From: Trichuris trichiura
Lineage: Eukaryota > Nematoda > Enoplea > Trichinellida > Trichuridae
Assembly (NCBI GenBank): GCA_037903355.1
Contig: JBAJFE010000004.1
Coordinates: 558,001 to 622,000, forward strand
Length of the DNA stretch: 64,000 nt
Direction: 5' to 3'
The number at the start of each line of letters is the position of its first letter. The stretch's first letter is position 1. Of the stretch, positions 12,728 to 23,760 are shown piece by piece. Below the pieces are notes generated by a model that had not been told where the DNA came from, made no database searches, and saw nothing but the letters and a program-made list of their open reading frames with translations. A program made the position numbers and the translations under genes.

Positions 12728-15700
12728 TTACAAGCAATAGCTTTCCCTTGGGACCAAGAATTCGTCTAGCATTAGAACCTTTCGCTTTAAGGCACTATTA
12801 TCGCCGCTACTTTCTTTGATGAAGAAACGCTGGAAAAAAAGGCGAATCCCGTCGCGTAACGGCCATAGAGCAGAGTTTTCACGAAGCCCTCTGAAACACT
12901 GTTTCAAGGAGTCGTCCGGATATTGCAGAAGCAACGCGATGAATGTTAGCCTGAGAAACTTTACAATGTCGCTCTCGATGTCTGCGAAGTCAATGGTCTT
13001 AAAAAAATTCAAATTATTACCGTACGGAAATGAAATGCAGGTATATGTATGCATTACCTTAAGAACGGTGACGGGTAAGGACAGACTGCCCAAAAGGCTG
13101 GCAAGTAGCGATGCAAAATTTTGCCGCCGGCCTTTCTTCATCGTGCTGATCACTTTCAACTTGTCCCAAACAGCGTTTCGTGTAGTTATCTAAAAAACGC
13201 GCTGAGAATTGGGGAAAAATGAACTTCAGATTGCTACTACCACAAAACGTCTGTGATATTTGCAAAATGCTCGCACAACGAGAGCGTAAAAAGGATTGTA
13301 CTTTTTCTCGTTAAGGCAGCAAATAAATAGGATGTGGATGATTTCGCGTTCCTGCGACCCTTTCAGATTAAGCTTGAGAAGATTTTGAAGCGCGTTCAGA
13401 TAGTCCTGAAATGTCAAAAGCGACCACCTCGTCCCCAACGAACTGCAAGCGTCCTACTTCGGATGACATAATGGTGCAGAATATGTGCCGCCGTAGGTCG
13501 GTGTTCATTCGATTCTTTCTGGCCAACAAAAGGAGATCAGAATGAAAATTTTCACTTTTGGATTCCTGCTCGCTATTGGGGTTGGTTCGTTTAAATCTTT
13601 CAACGTCAAAGGAAGAGCCGACGATCCACCATCTACCTTTAACAGGAGCGTCTAAGACATCCTGTAACCCAAAGCCTACTGGCGGCTCGACGGTAAATCC
13701 TAAAACATTTTAGCAACTTAAGTATTTTAATAAATTACACATTGCGGTTTTTCCTTTACCTCCAATCAAGGAACGCATCATACGCGTTGCATGCTCAACC
13801 AGCTCAGGGTCATAGTTTGACACTTTTGATGCGTGATTGTTCTTGATGTTATTCATATCGTTCATTAATAAAGTTGTCAGAGTTCTGCGAATAAAAGGAA
13901 ATTGCAAAACACAGAATAAAAACTATGGTTTGTCTACTGCATTCTTTCCGACGTCTGGGCTTCCTTTGATTTTGTTTGAGCTGTAGCGATCAATTTCTTT
14001 AATTCAGCTGGGCTGCTCTTTCTTAGCATAAACCCATGAGCTTAAACGAAATTTCATTATTCGAACATGACCATCAAAGCGGAAATAATGAGGATAATAT
14101 GCAAAAAACTGAATAGGACAAGAGAGCTCAAAACTTTACAGATTAACAAAAAGAAACGTTATTAGAAATGAAGTCATACACAGATATAAATTCTGTAGGA
14201 ACAAAGCGAAACTACAGACAAAATAATGCTATTCTTGCCTCTGAAAAAATGTAGCAGAATTTCGACATCTTTGGCTGAGAAAGATTGGAATAACGCGTTG
14301 GCAATCTCGAAAAGCAGTTTGCTCCCAGCGACCTTAAAAAGGACAGGAAAAGTTTGTTTTGCAAACTTTGTAACCGCACAAAATAAAAATTATGTTACAC
14401 TAAATGCACATATAGAATTTACTGTTTCGGCTTCTGATTACAGCTTGCATTTTACCTTCAAGGCGGTGAGGTAGCCAAGAAAAAGGTAACCGTTGTTCAG
14501 CGCGTAGCTGCCTTCTTCTGACTTATCGTTGGCTTTCCTGCGTTCTTCAATGCGACTGACAAAAGCTTCAACCAAAAATGATGCTGGAAGTATTGAGGTT
14601 AAAAATATTACACGTAGATTTATTTGCATTTAAACTTACTGATTTCGCCTTTTAATTTGGAATGCAATACTGCCACTAGCACGGCTATGGATATCAGCAA
14701 CCTATTGTGCAACAAGATGGGTGTGGAACAAAATGTGAACAAGAGATCCGTGAAAATCTCCTTAACATCTGAATGGTAGAATACCGTAAGAAGCCGACGA
14801 CTATTTTAAGCAAGCATTTACCTCGCTTGTTTACGCTGAGGAACAGGTCTTCCACCTGCCGACAAATTGGCACAATATTAGATTCTGAAATTCTGTTAAG
14901 GACAAATAATAAAAAGAAGTGACGCAACAGATAATTGTGTACTTGTTAATGGCGCCTTTCAACGTCTTGGTTAAATTTTCTATTTTAATTCTTTTTTCTT
15001 TTTGATTTTCAAGTTCTTTAGCACTCAACTCTACAGTCGATGGTCCAGCGTGGTTATCATTGACTGGGACAGGCTGAAGATGAATTGTTTGTGTTATGAA
15101 AGCAATACTGTAAAAACTCTAATCAAAGCACTGCACCTTATGCTCAACTTTGGGCTGAACGACAACGTCGGTGTTGCTCTGAGTTTTGACGACTTCAGTT
15201 TTCGATTGTACAGCAGCTTTCTCTATCTTTTGTTCCTGAACATCACGAGCTTCTTGAATTATTTCTCGCTTCTTATTTTTTTTCTTGGGTGGCTTTCTTT
15301 CGACCATTTCTTCTTTTATCCTATTCGTCTTTGCTAACGACTGCTCGGTTCGGTCACAAAGTTCTAGCAGGTCTGCGATGGAAACCATAAGTAAACTACC
15401 TAATAGAAAGATGGAGTACCGCCCAAGCCTTCCGCTTGGAAAGCCTTGTACACTGACTGCCCAGTTTTTCGGTTCAACTTTAACAACTTTGAATACATGG
15501 CTATCTCTCTGTCATCTTCTTCAATCATGTCATGAAGATGTCTTATTTCCAGTTTCTATAAGTAAACGGGGTGATAAGCTGAATTAACAGTTACAGTGAA
15601 CGATAATCGTTGTCAATCACGTTGTAGGTAACGGAGGAAAGCGAAGGGAGGAGGTTAACTTAGAAAAAAGGCGCCAAGATAAAAACCATTAATTGGGCTT

Positions 15701-15994
15701 AAACGGCATTGGAAGAACTCGAACAGTTCAACTGCAGATATTCTTCTATCTTTACGTCAAAGAGGTCATTGATTTGGAGCAATTAAATTCAAACAGGTTT
15801 AATTATGCTCTTAATAAATTGCCTAAAACACACACATTCTCCATGATGTATTACAAATGGGGATATGTACACTACGAAAGGGATTCTTACTGTGGAAGTT
15901 GCGCACAAAACTGTAGCAAGAGTACTACTACATGACTAGCCGAATCGAAGATACTTACTCTTTTCTTTGCCATCTTTCTGAAATTGGAACTCAT
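12728..15994 (-). CDS. NOM1: Nucleolar MIF4G domain protein NOM1/Sgd1, 664 aa, 14 exons
   Basis: Exons (high to low): 15994-15959, 15555-15420, 15372-15137, 15073-14943, 14892-14822, 14768-14640, 14583-14456, 14332-14239, 14040-13938, 13884-13760, 13699-13458, 13405-13244, 13189-13058, 12997-12728; the sum is 665 codons with stop. Family features are a charged N-terminus, the EGLGDLLELCD stretch, and a MIF4G domain (about residues 145-400) with KDVEILLHFF and the NYDPELVEHA linker. These are followed by RWWIVGSSF, NTDLRRHIFCTIM and an MA3 domain with EREIIHILFICC and YNPFYALV. NOM1/Sgd1 is known to act in the nucleolus in 18S rRNA/40S maturation with eIF4AIII-like helicases. The intron after exon 8 uses a GC donor. 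The ATG at 15388 is not the start: an upstream exon continues the conserved N-terminal block. It is convergent with acn-1 and divergent from the NADAR gene. Confidence 0.9.
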
Positions 15995-16411
15995 TGTGGC
16001 GAGGCTTCACTACCTGTCCGAAAGAGAAGTATGGAGCTCAGCTTATGTAGCCTGCTGCAGGGCCATTATTTCTCGAAACTAAACGCAATAAACGTAAAAA
16101 TAACAAAAAAATAAAGACTATATATTTTATCAAGCACAACTCGCAGGGTTCAAGTTTACAACAGACTGCATTCAACTGGCCATAACCAATAAAAGCAATT
16201 TTTACGTGTAATCAACGACGAAATTTCGAAGAATGAACAAAAAATATTCATACATAAGCACTGGAAATTACCCGCGTAAATCGCAGAACCGCTTACCAGA
16301 AAATTGATAAACCATAGCCGAAAACGTAGAACTCAATGATTTTCAAGCAATAATCATACCGTATTACTCTGAGCTCGTTTTTCCGGATTTTCTAATCATA
16401 ACTTGCTTGTG
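15995..16411. promoter_or_regulatory. Divergent promoter interval, NOM1 / multi-NADAR gene
   Basis: About 417 bp separates the inferred start codons of NOM1 (-) and the NADAR-repeat gene (+). It is AT-rich and lacks coding potential. The inference is that both promoters lie here; no specific binding site can be named. Confidence 0.4.
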
Positions 16412-19400
16412 ATGGCTGACGATCGACTGTCAGAGACAGTAATAGTTACCCCTATTCCTTGTGCCGTCCACCCTTTATCGGTATTTTACGAATATAATTT
16501 CAATGTCGAGGACGTACTCTATCGTTCGTTTATACATTTCTATGCTCACAGGCTTTTCACCGACATAGGTGAGTAGTTTCTAAGCATTTTCCTTTGTTGG
16601 CATTGGATATTTCCACCTCAGATTATTTTTGTGTTTTTCCTAGCTGACAATTCGCGTGCGGGGCGTCTTATTTCAACGTTACGATTTTTATCCTGTGAAA
16701 ATGCACTCGCCAAGTAGTTTATTTTAATCCCATGCATTAGTTCCCAAACATGTATTTCCATCTGTGAAACAGGTTCAATTTTCTACTTTCTTTTGCAGGG
16801 TACGCTGACGAAAGGAAAAAGCAAGCTATTTTTGATGCTTCTCCTCTTGAAGCGTACGAGCTAATTTTCAACGATGCTTTGATGGAAGCATTCTCAGTAT
16901 TCAGTCAAGAGCAAATTGTTCTATTGAGCGACTGCCTAATTAATTATACTTGGTGCATACTGTACGAATTTTGCCTTTCTCGTCTGACGCAGGTAGGAAC
17001 ATTGTGCACTTATGATAACTGCGTCATTTTTGAAATGTTGGTTTCTGTAACATAGCTGCGTATGCCAACTAAGCCGTCAATATTAGCAGTCTTTCGTCTT
17101 TCTTTTTCCTCATCTTCATACGATTACGCCTGTAAGCGTTATTCCGAAACACAATCGCTCGTAGCTGAAATAGTTGAAATTTTCACAAGTTTACGCAAGG
17201 CTGAGTAGTTCCCGTTTGCTTCTAGCTGTTTTCCTGTCTTTTGTGCTCTTTTTTGAGTTTACTGTATTTGAAAGATATGCAGGATAGTCCATTGTCAAAT
17301 ATGCCACAACAAAAGTCGTCCATTCGTTAAATGTTTTTTCATGCTTAAGGATGCGGAATTCAAAAGCTTGCTAACCTCTTTACGGGGAAACATTCTAATT
17401 GAAGTGAACGCGGACAAAATTTTTGGAATTCTCGCAGACGAAGAAGTGCTGCGAGACTACTTTCTCTACGGAGGTGGAAGAAGTATGACAAAGGCTCAAT
17501 TATTGCAGTGCTTTTCTTTGAATTTAACGGAAGAACCAAACGCGCCCATTTGGTGGGGTCGGAATTTGAATGGCTCTGTGCTAATGCAGCTACGGTCATT
17601 TATTAATGACGATAATGCTTCTGCTGACGTACAGATTGGTCGTGCCATTGATGAATTCCGAAGCATATATGAGCAGTTGAAGGTATCTAGTCAAGAAAAG
17701 TTGCATTGCGACAGTGGCCTCGAAAGTGATTCAAGCAGCGATTCATTCGTCTCAGACGGAGATGCATTCAGCAGTAATCTACCAATGAATATACGCAACG
17801 TCTATTTATTCATTTTTTTAAATTTAGGCACCGTTCAAAATATTTGGCAGAGATCCGATTTTACGTGTTTTCGGTGTTGCAAGAGGGTGATAAATTTTAG
17901 CTTTTTACCGTTGGAAGAAAACTTTGAAGCACTTTCAACAACATGCAATATGCCTATTGTTGCTGGTGAGACTTTGTACCCGTCGGTGGAGCACTACGTT
18001 GCCGCCTTGTTCCTACGGTAAGTTGGCGTGAATAGAACTTAGGTTCTTACCGCTCAGATTTTTAAGCGATATGAACAGACTGGAAGCAGCCAAAGTGATT
18101 CCCACGGTGGATTCGCGAAGTCAACTAAGAGCTTTAGTAGCTGAGTCTTCAGTCGGCTTGCCAGATTCGGTCATTCAAAACTGGCGGACAGAGAAGATGT
18201 ATACGTAAGTTGTTTAACTGCTTTAAAGGGCTACCAAGTAAATCGATACATTTGACTTTTTATTTACTATACAATATTCATAAATCTATTATGAATTTTA
18301 ATTGACTTAGTCTTTCTACAGTTGGCGTATTTTTCTTATCACTACGTGCTTAAACTTCATGCTAGGGAGTTAGTTCAGTTTCCTAGCGCAGTGGTACTTA
18401 CCGAAGTTCCGATTCGTTTTGCTTTTGAATTACATGGCTACAAGCTGCTTTCAAGCATTGGGATGTCAATTCAAAACTGCCTGTTTTGCGTAGGACTTTG
18501 AAGTTGGCTACAGATCTGAAATTTGCACAGTATCCTGAGCTGAAAGACCTTCTGCTGCTGACGGGTGATCGCACATTGTTGGAAATGAACTCATTTGATA
18601 ATGACTGGTCGGTTGGAATGAGTTGGGTTGCCTTTAAGGAATGGATGGAACGAGAAAGGGTCACGCCTGCAATGGTAGCATTTTGGATGCTGCACACCGA
18701 TTTTAGGCCCGGCATTCTTGGTGCCAACCTGAATGGCCTACTGCTTATGGATATTCGCCGAAATTTGCCAGAGTCTATAAGAAATCTAAGGGCAGAAGAG
18801 CCTGATCGTGGTGAGCAAGATCCGAAGCAGTTTTCGTTTCTGCTCGTCTTAACAATTTCTTATAGTTATTCTTGATTGCCCAATGGAATGCAACAAGTCA
18901 TCCCCCATTGTGGGCGCACTAGCATCAGGCAGTAATTTCGTTCTCGTTGGTTCTCCCAGCAGTCCATTGTCTTCCGAATTTCCTTCTACCTTTATCACCA
19001 ACGATCAGTGCTACGGTAGCGTTGAAGACTACGTGAAGAAAAAAATTCAAGAACATTTTGCTACAGTGGTGTTGCCTACCGAAAGAACGACTAAGATGCA
19101 ACTGTGGCTGCTTGAGCACGTGGAGGAGCTTTATAAAGAAGCTACAACAGCAAAGTTTGAGCAAAACGCTCTTTGCAGAAAAGCATTGCTGTCCACTGGC
19201 GATGCTCAGCTGTTGGTTGTCATTAGACCCAGTTGCTTGCCGTCGTTGTCAACCGATCTTGGCTGTTATGACGGTACGGAGTCCGGCTTTGTTCAGTGGG
19301 CGGAAGAGAATCGAATTTCCGCCGACTTTCTCTGCCGATGTTGGGCAAACGGTGATCAGGTGCCTCGAATGTGGAAAATTGGTAACAACAAACTCGGCTT

Positions 19401-21033
19401 GCATCTAATGAAGCTCAGAAGTAGCGAGTGCAGTACAGACGCCGTAGATGTGGCTAGATTTTTTAAAAGTTCTCCGGTTGTATGGGCACCATGCAACGGT
19501 CAAGCAATAGTGGCTGACGAGCGCTTTTTTGAACTAGAGCAACTTGTGTTCTCTGATAAAGTAGAGCTCATACAAGGGGTTGAGTCACCTTTAAGCATCT
19601 ATTATTTGGCGCCTTTTACTATATGCCGGCTTACTTTCTACTCAGTCGAGCACTTTTACTGGTTCCAGGTGCTGCTTGCTGGTGGCTTTGTCCATTCTAC
19701 GGACCACCTACCGTTAGTAAAGCGTCTTCTGCAAGAAACGGATGCATGCAAGCTAGAATCATTAATTACAAACGAGCTTTCAGGAAAAGTTGTGGCTGGA
19801 TGCACTCCCCTAGTTAATAAGAGCGCAATGTACGACTTGGCGCTTCGGGAGAAGTTCTCGCAAAATCCAGAACTAATAGGTGTGCTTTGCGACCAACGTT
19901 GTCCTGTACTTGTTTCCATCCTTGACGACAAAATTTCCAACATGGCATTTGAAGCGTGGATGCAAAAGTGGGGAATTGGCGCGGCAACTTTGGTTCGATG
20001 GTTTACAGAGCCAAACTTGTGCCCACGTTGTCTTGGCGGGAACAGTTACGGTTTAATGCTCATGCAGCTTAGAGAACAATACAGGAAAGCGTTCGGACAG
20101 TCGCGGACTGCAACCAACGTCGTTTCTGTCAGTCCTTTTTCGGCGAATGCTCTTGCGGACTTGTGCAAGTTTGGGAATGAAATTTTTGTGTTCAATTCCA
20201 GTCATCCTCTTAGCCCCGAAGCGCCCCATTCGCTTGCGTGGAACAATCGCACTTATTGTTCAGCGTCCCATCTTTATTGGTCGCAGTGCTTTCTGGCGCT
20301 TGGTCTTGAAGAGGAAGAAATTGGTTTTTCTCAAAATTTGCAATTGGAAGATGTACTGAGGACGAAAAATTGCCTGGACAGGTTTGTTGCTTGGCGAGAT
20401 TCGGAAGAAGGGAAAGCGGCTATTCAACTTTGCGTAGATCTTATGGTAACGTGTAATGAGGAACTGAAGAAGAGTTTAATGGAAACGGCAGATCTTCCTT
20501 TGGCATATTGCAACCAGTGCGATCTTTATTTGGGTGTTGGTATGACCGGAAATGCATTGCAACAGTTCTGTAATGAAGTAGCGGGCAGTGCTAAGCTTTT
20601 GTATTTTTGGATGGTCGATCCTAGCGCGTCGCCTCACTTGCTGGGTCGCAACTTATGGGGTCGACTTTTGATGTCTATTCGCCGCGACCTGCTTCGTTGC
20701 AACGAAATCTCGCATACTATGCTGGCAGTACAACCGTGCAATATAGTACGCGTTGAGCCAAGTTGCGCAGTGGTACTATTTTGACGTTTTTTTGCTCTAC
20801 TGTCTTTCACTTTGTCGGTTTAGTTTGAAGAAGGCAACTTTGTACCGCCTTTATCTCTATTCGATCAGCTGTCCAGACGAAATCCGTTTTGCCGCCTTAT
20901 TTATCCATGGGAAGCCGAAGACTGCGAGCGCGTTTATCGAAATTTCCAAAGGCATCAGCAAGACGGGGAACTCGGCAACGTTAGCAGCAATCCTAGTAAG
21001 CTTTGTGCCTTTTGGTTTTATTTTTTGAATTGA
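16412..21033 (+). CDS. Protein with about five tandem degenerate NADAR (YbiA-like) repeats
   Basis: Exons: 16412-16568, 16799-16992, 17350-17773, 17828-18017, 18067-18204, 18494-18810, 18866-20772, 20824-21033 (1178 aa), or a longer form using a GT donor at 20996. The signature [G]xNxxGxxLMxxR recurs five times: WGRNLNGSVLMQLR (17551), GANLNGLLLMDIR (18720), GNNKLGLHLMKLR (19380), GGNSYGLMLMQLR (20034) and GRNLWGRLLMSIR (20644). The N-terminal NADAR motif (SVEHY type) is seen as YPSVEHYV, YGSVEDYV, YSVEHFYW and SASHLYW. 'LLxTGD'-like strands are in repeats 2 and 3. Known NADAR proteins hydrolyse N-glycosidic bonds of riboflavin intermediates or of ADP-ribosylated guanine. The tryptophan-glycine pocket motif is eroded in most repeats, so some or all may be binding-only. 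No signal peptide or membrane segment is seen. The 54-nt intron at 17774-17827 is uncertain because it is open in frame. Confidence 0.75.
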
Positions 21034-22856
21034 AAAAGCACTGAGGCTTAAATGTTTTAATATTTATTTGGTTTCCAAATGGCATGCTGTATTATAATTG
21101 GTTTAACACTTTCCAGGGATTTTGAGCCAGTGAGACGAAGGCATGCCAGATGCAAGATTTATGCTTTATGTTTCTTCCAACTTTTTAAACAGCCTTAATG
21201 TTCCTGTTAGCGTAGTTAATACTTTTTCTGTTGGTAACTTATATATGTATTTCTTATCTTTCAAAGTAATTTGTCATTTTTCGTCTAAGCTTGCCCTACT
21301 CCTGCCACAAAGATTGTCTCCATTCTTGTTACTGAAAGTTGACCTCATTTAGCAAATTCCAAAATATATAAAAAGCATGCATTTAGCATATATGTATTAC
21401 AACTTAAAAGATGATGGCATTTAAGCCAAGGTTAAAGGTATTAGTTCCCTTGTTCGATTTCACTAATCACACAGCAGATGTTTATTAATATTAATGAGCA
21501 AATTATTCGTCCATATTGGCAAGCACGTTGTGCTAGTCAGCAAAAAACGTGAGCATATCGGTTTTGTAAAATGTTACCGTAGCATCCGATGGTTTGGTTA
21601 GTATGCTTCATGTATCAGCTTTAACGTGTCAGATTTGCTATTCCACGAGGCGGTTCCATTCTAGGTTAGGATAGCGTCTAAATGTTTATTGCGATACAGC
21701 GGACTCTGGTTCATCCATAGTAAAAGTACTCGTCATGGTTTTTTTGCTGTCTTGCTAACATTTTTCCATTTTTCGTTTTTACTCGCTGTATTAGAACTTC
21801 ACAACGGAGGTGCAAAGATTTAGTATGTTTTACAATTGTTCGTCGGTTGCACAGCAAAGTACCTCATGTTGTCCTGCATGCAAACTTTCCTGAAATTTGA
21901 GCAGTGACGCTCTCGTCACTCTGGCTAGTCTACTGCGCGTGTATAGAACTACAGATTGGCCTCATTTTACGACGCGCCGAACTGTTTGCTTTTTCTTAAA
22001 CTTTTAATTCCCTCTTTAAGTTTAAACCAGGAAAGATGGACGGATTTGTATCAGCTACACTTAGAAACGACTTTTTTTGCTTTATAATTTCAATATCTTA
22101 CTTTAAGTTTTGAAAACACTAAAAAGTAGTACGTCAATAAACTTCTAGCTCCTCAGTTAGTTGGGTGGAAAAAGTTAACAGTAAAAAAGAAGAGAAGAGC
22201 ACGGTATATTAGGTTGGTTTAATCAAAATATCACAAATCTGTATTGGGGTGATTCGCCTTCCAACATTTCTGTTCCTGCCCATTGTCATTCTTTTAAGCG
22301 GTCGTATCTTCTAACCACAAAAGTTATATTTTTTCGTTGCTTAGTTTTAATGCGTTAGTTTACAGGGTAGACTTTCAAAGCTTTTCAGAACAGAAGTGAA
22401 GTAGCAGCTATACGGTCACAGTATGCGGCTGGCTTCATGTTTGAGTATTCACAGTTCGGCAGGGAGCTTAAAAATTGAAAGCTTGTTAAAAGCCTTGCGG
22501 CGGACATATATGAGCCCCAAAGCATGGTTCATTGAATAGCGAAATTCATGTTAGCAGATTAGAATTTCAAGCTGAAAATGAGCTTAGAGTATTCGCCGTA
22601 ATCTTGTTGAACCTGAGCATCAAAGTTTTCGCTTTAAAATACAAAATTCAGACTTTAAAGTAGTAACACTTTGTATACTCCCTTACTCTGCTTATGATAG
22701 AACAAGAGCAGTTCGGAAACGTACGGTATAGAATTTATTCTGTATTTTCTCTAACAATTTGCTCTTCCCTCTTTTAGTAGGACAATTTGAAGGTTATTTA
22801 CAGATTTATCAAACAGGCCAAACCCTTGAACCAAACGACTAACTATAAAACAATCT

Positions 22857-22992
22857 AAACTTGTTAAAAGACACCCCGTCTGTCGAAACAATGCATATAC
22901 ATATATTGTTTCGACAGACGGGGTGTCTTTTAACAAGTTTATGTATGTATATGTATATGTATATACATATACATATATAAACTTGTTAACAG
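22857..22992. repeat. Perfect 36-bp-arm palindrome, chained to a second palindrome
   Basis: Arms 22857-22892 and 22905-22940 are perfect reverse complements with a 12-nt AT-rich loop; each carries GACACCCCGTCTG. The right arm's outer end AACAAGTTT then pairs again across an alternating TATG/CATA tract (about 22941-22978) with AAACTTGTTAAC at about 22979-22990. The result is two hairpins sharing one arm end. This sequence is unrelated to the foldback family. Confidence 0.85.
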
Positions 22993-23229
22993 TGAATACA
23001 AGAGACTTCTTTAATCCGTTTCAACCATTGATCAAATATAACCTACACGCTATTTCCAATGTGCTAATATAATAGCAGTAGTAGTAGTAATAGCGGAAAG
23101 CACAAATAGATAATTTTGCATTCTGCCAAGCTTCTGAGCTGCACGACTTTTCCAGCATTGTTTATCTTCTTAATTTACTGGCATGGTTCCTATTGAATGT
23201 AACTTCTTAGTTAGGGACTGTAGATTTTC

Positions 23230-23405
23230 ATGTTGACTGTTTCTTTTAGGGAATGTATGTTCCGTTGAAAAATTTTTTAATCCTCCAGAGCTTTCTGGTC
23301 AATTGTAACCTGTCTTCAGCGGTATTACTTTAATTCAATACCGCTGAAGACGGGTGGCGATTGACCCGAACGGGACATACATTCCGTAAAAGAAACAGTC
23401 AACAT
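23230..23405. mobile_element. Foldback element, copy B, right arm partly deleted
   Basis: The outer arms from ATGTTGACTGTTTCTTTTA pair with the right end at 23405. The core TCTTCAGCGGTATT / AATACCGCTGAAGA pairs around the loop. The left arm retains CCAGAGCTTTCTGGTC, but the right arm lacks the matching segment, so it is internally deleted. The tail after the palindrome (ATGAAAAAATACC) is short. CCTATTGAA occurs on both sides (about 23189 and 23415) and may be a target duplication. Only about 38 bp separates the palindrome from a good 3' splice site at 23441-23443. Confidence 0.75.
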
Positions 23406-23443
23406 GAAAAAATACCTATTGAAATGAAAATTCCGTTTTGCAG

Positions 23444-23760
23444 GTGTACCTACGGCAATGGAAGCTTACGCGTTGGTTAAGGACGTGGATCACGTTGGCG
23501 GGAATTTGTTGAAAATGTTGGAACGTAGCGTATTTTCCGGAGAAACTAGCCTACTGTCACTTGTGGATAGCGACGCTGAAGCGTACAGCATGGGTCGGCA
23601 AATCGCTTTGAAATTTGCCGAGGTGTTCTGCCCGGCGTCGCTTGATTTCGGCGGATTGCAGAGCGACGATCTATACAATCTCGGTCGATTCATCGGTTTC
23701 TGGCAGGATAATCAGTCGCTTTCGCAGAAGTCTCAGAAATCCAATAATTTCCACTCATAA
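23444..23760 (+). CDS. Possible terminal exon, unassigned protein
   Basis: An open frame of about 105 codons follows a good acceptor (TTCCGTTTTGCAG, ending 23443) and stops at 23758-23760. Composition differs from its AT-rich surroundings (GC-richer, balanced codons), with acidic and hydrophobic patches and no recognised domain, signal peptide or cysteines in a pattern. Its phase (needs one carried base) fits the strong GTAAGC donor at 20996 of the NADAR-repeat gene. It could thus be that gene's real last exon (1271 aa total). A chance phase match has a one-in-three probability, so the link is tentative. Otherwise it belongs to a gene whose other exons I could not find. Confidence 0.4.

Noticed and set aside
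15002..15337. Plus-strand 111-codon ORF
   Set aside because: Antisense shadow of NOM1 exons; Phe/Leu-rich composition mirrors the Lys/Glu-rich real frame.
15119..15388. ATG at 15388 as the NOM1 start
   Set aside because: An exon at 15555-15420 encodes the conserved EGLG part just upstream, and joining it at the ATG reading would need a 20-nt intron; the acceptor at 15373 gives a normal 47-nt intron and the expected GLGDLLELCD.
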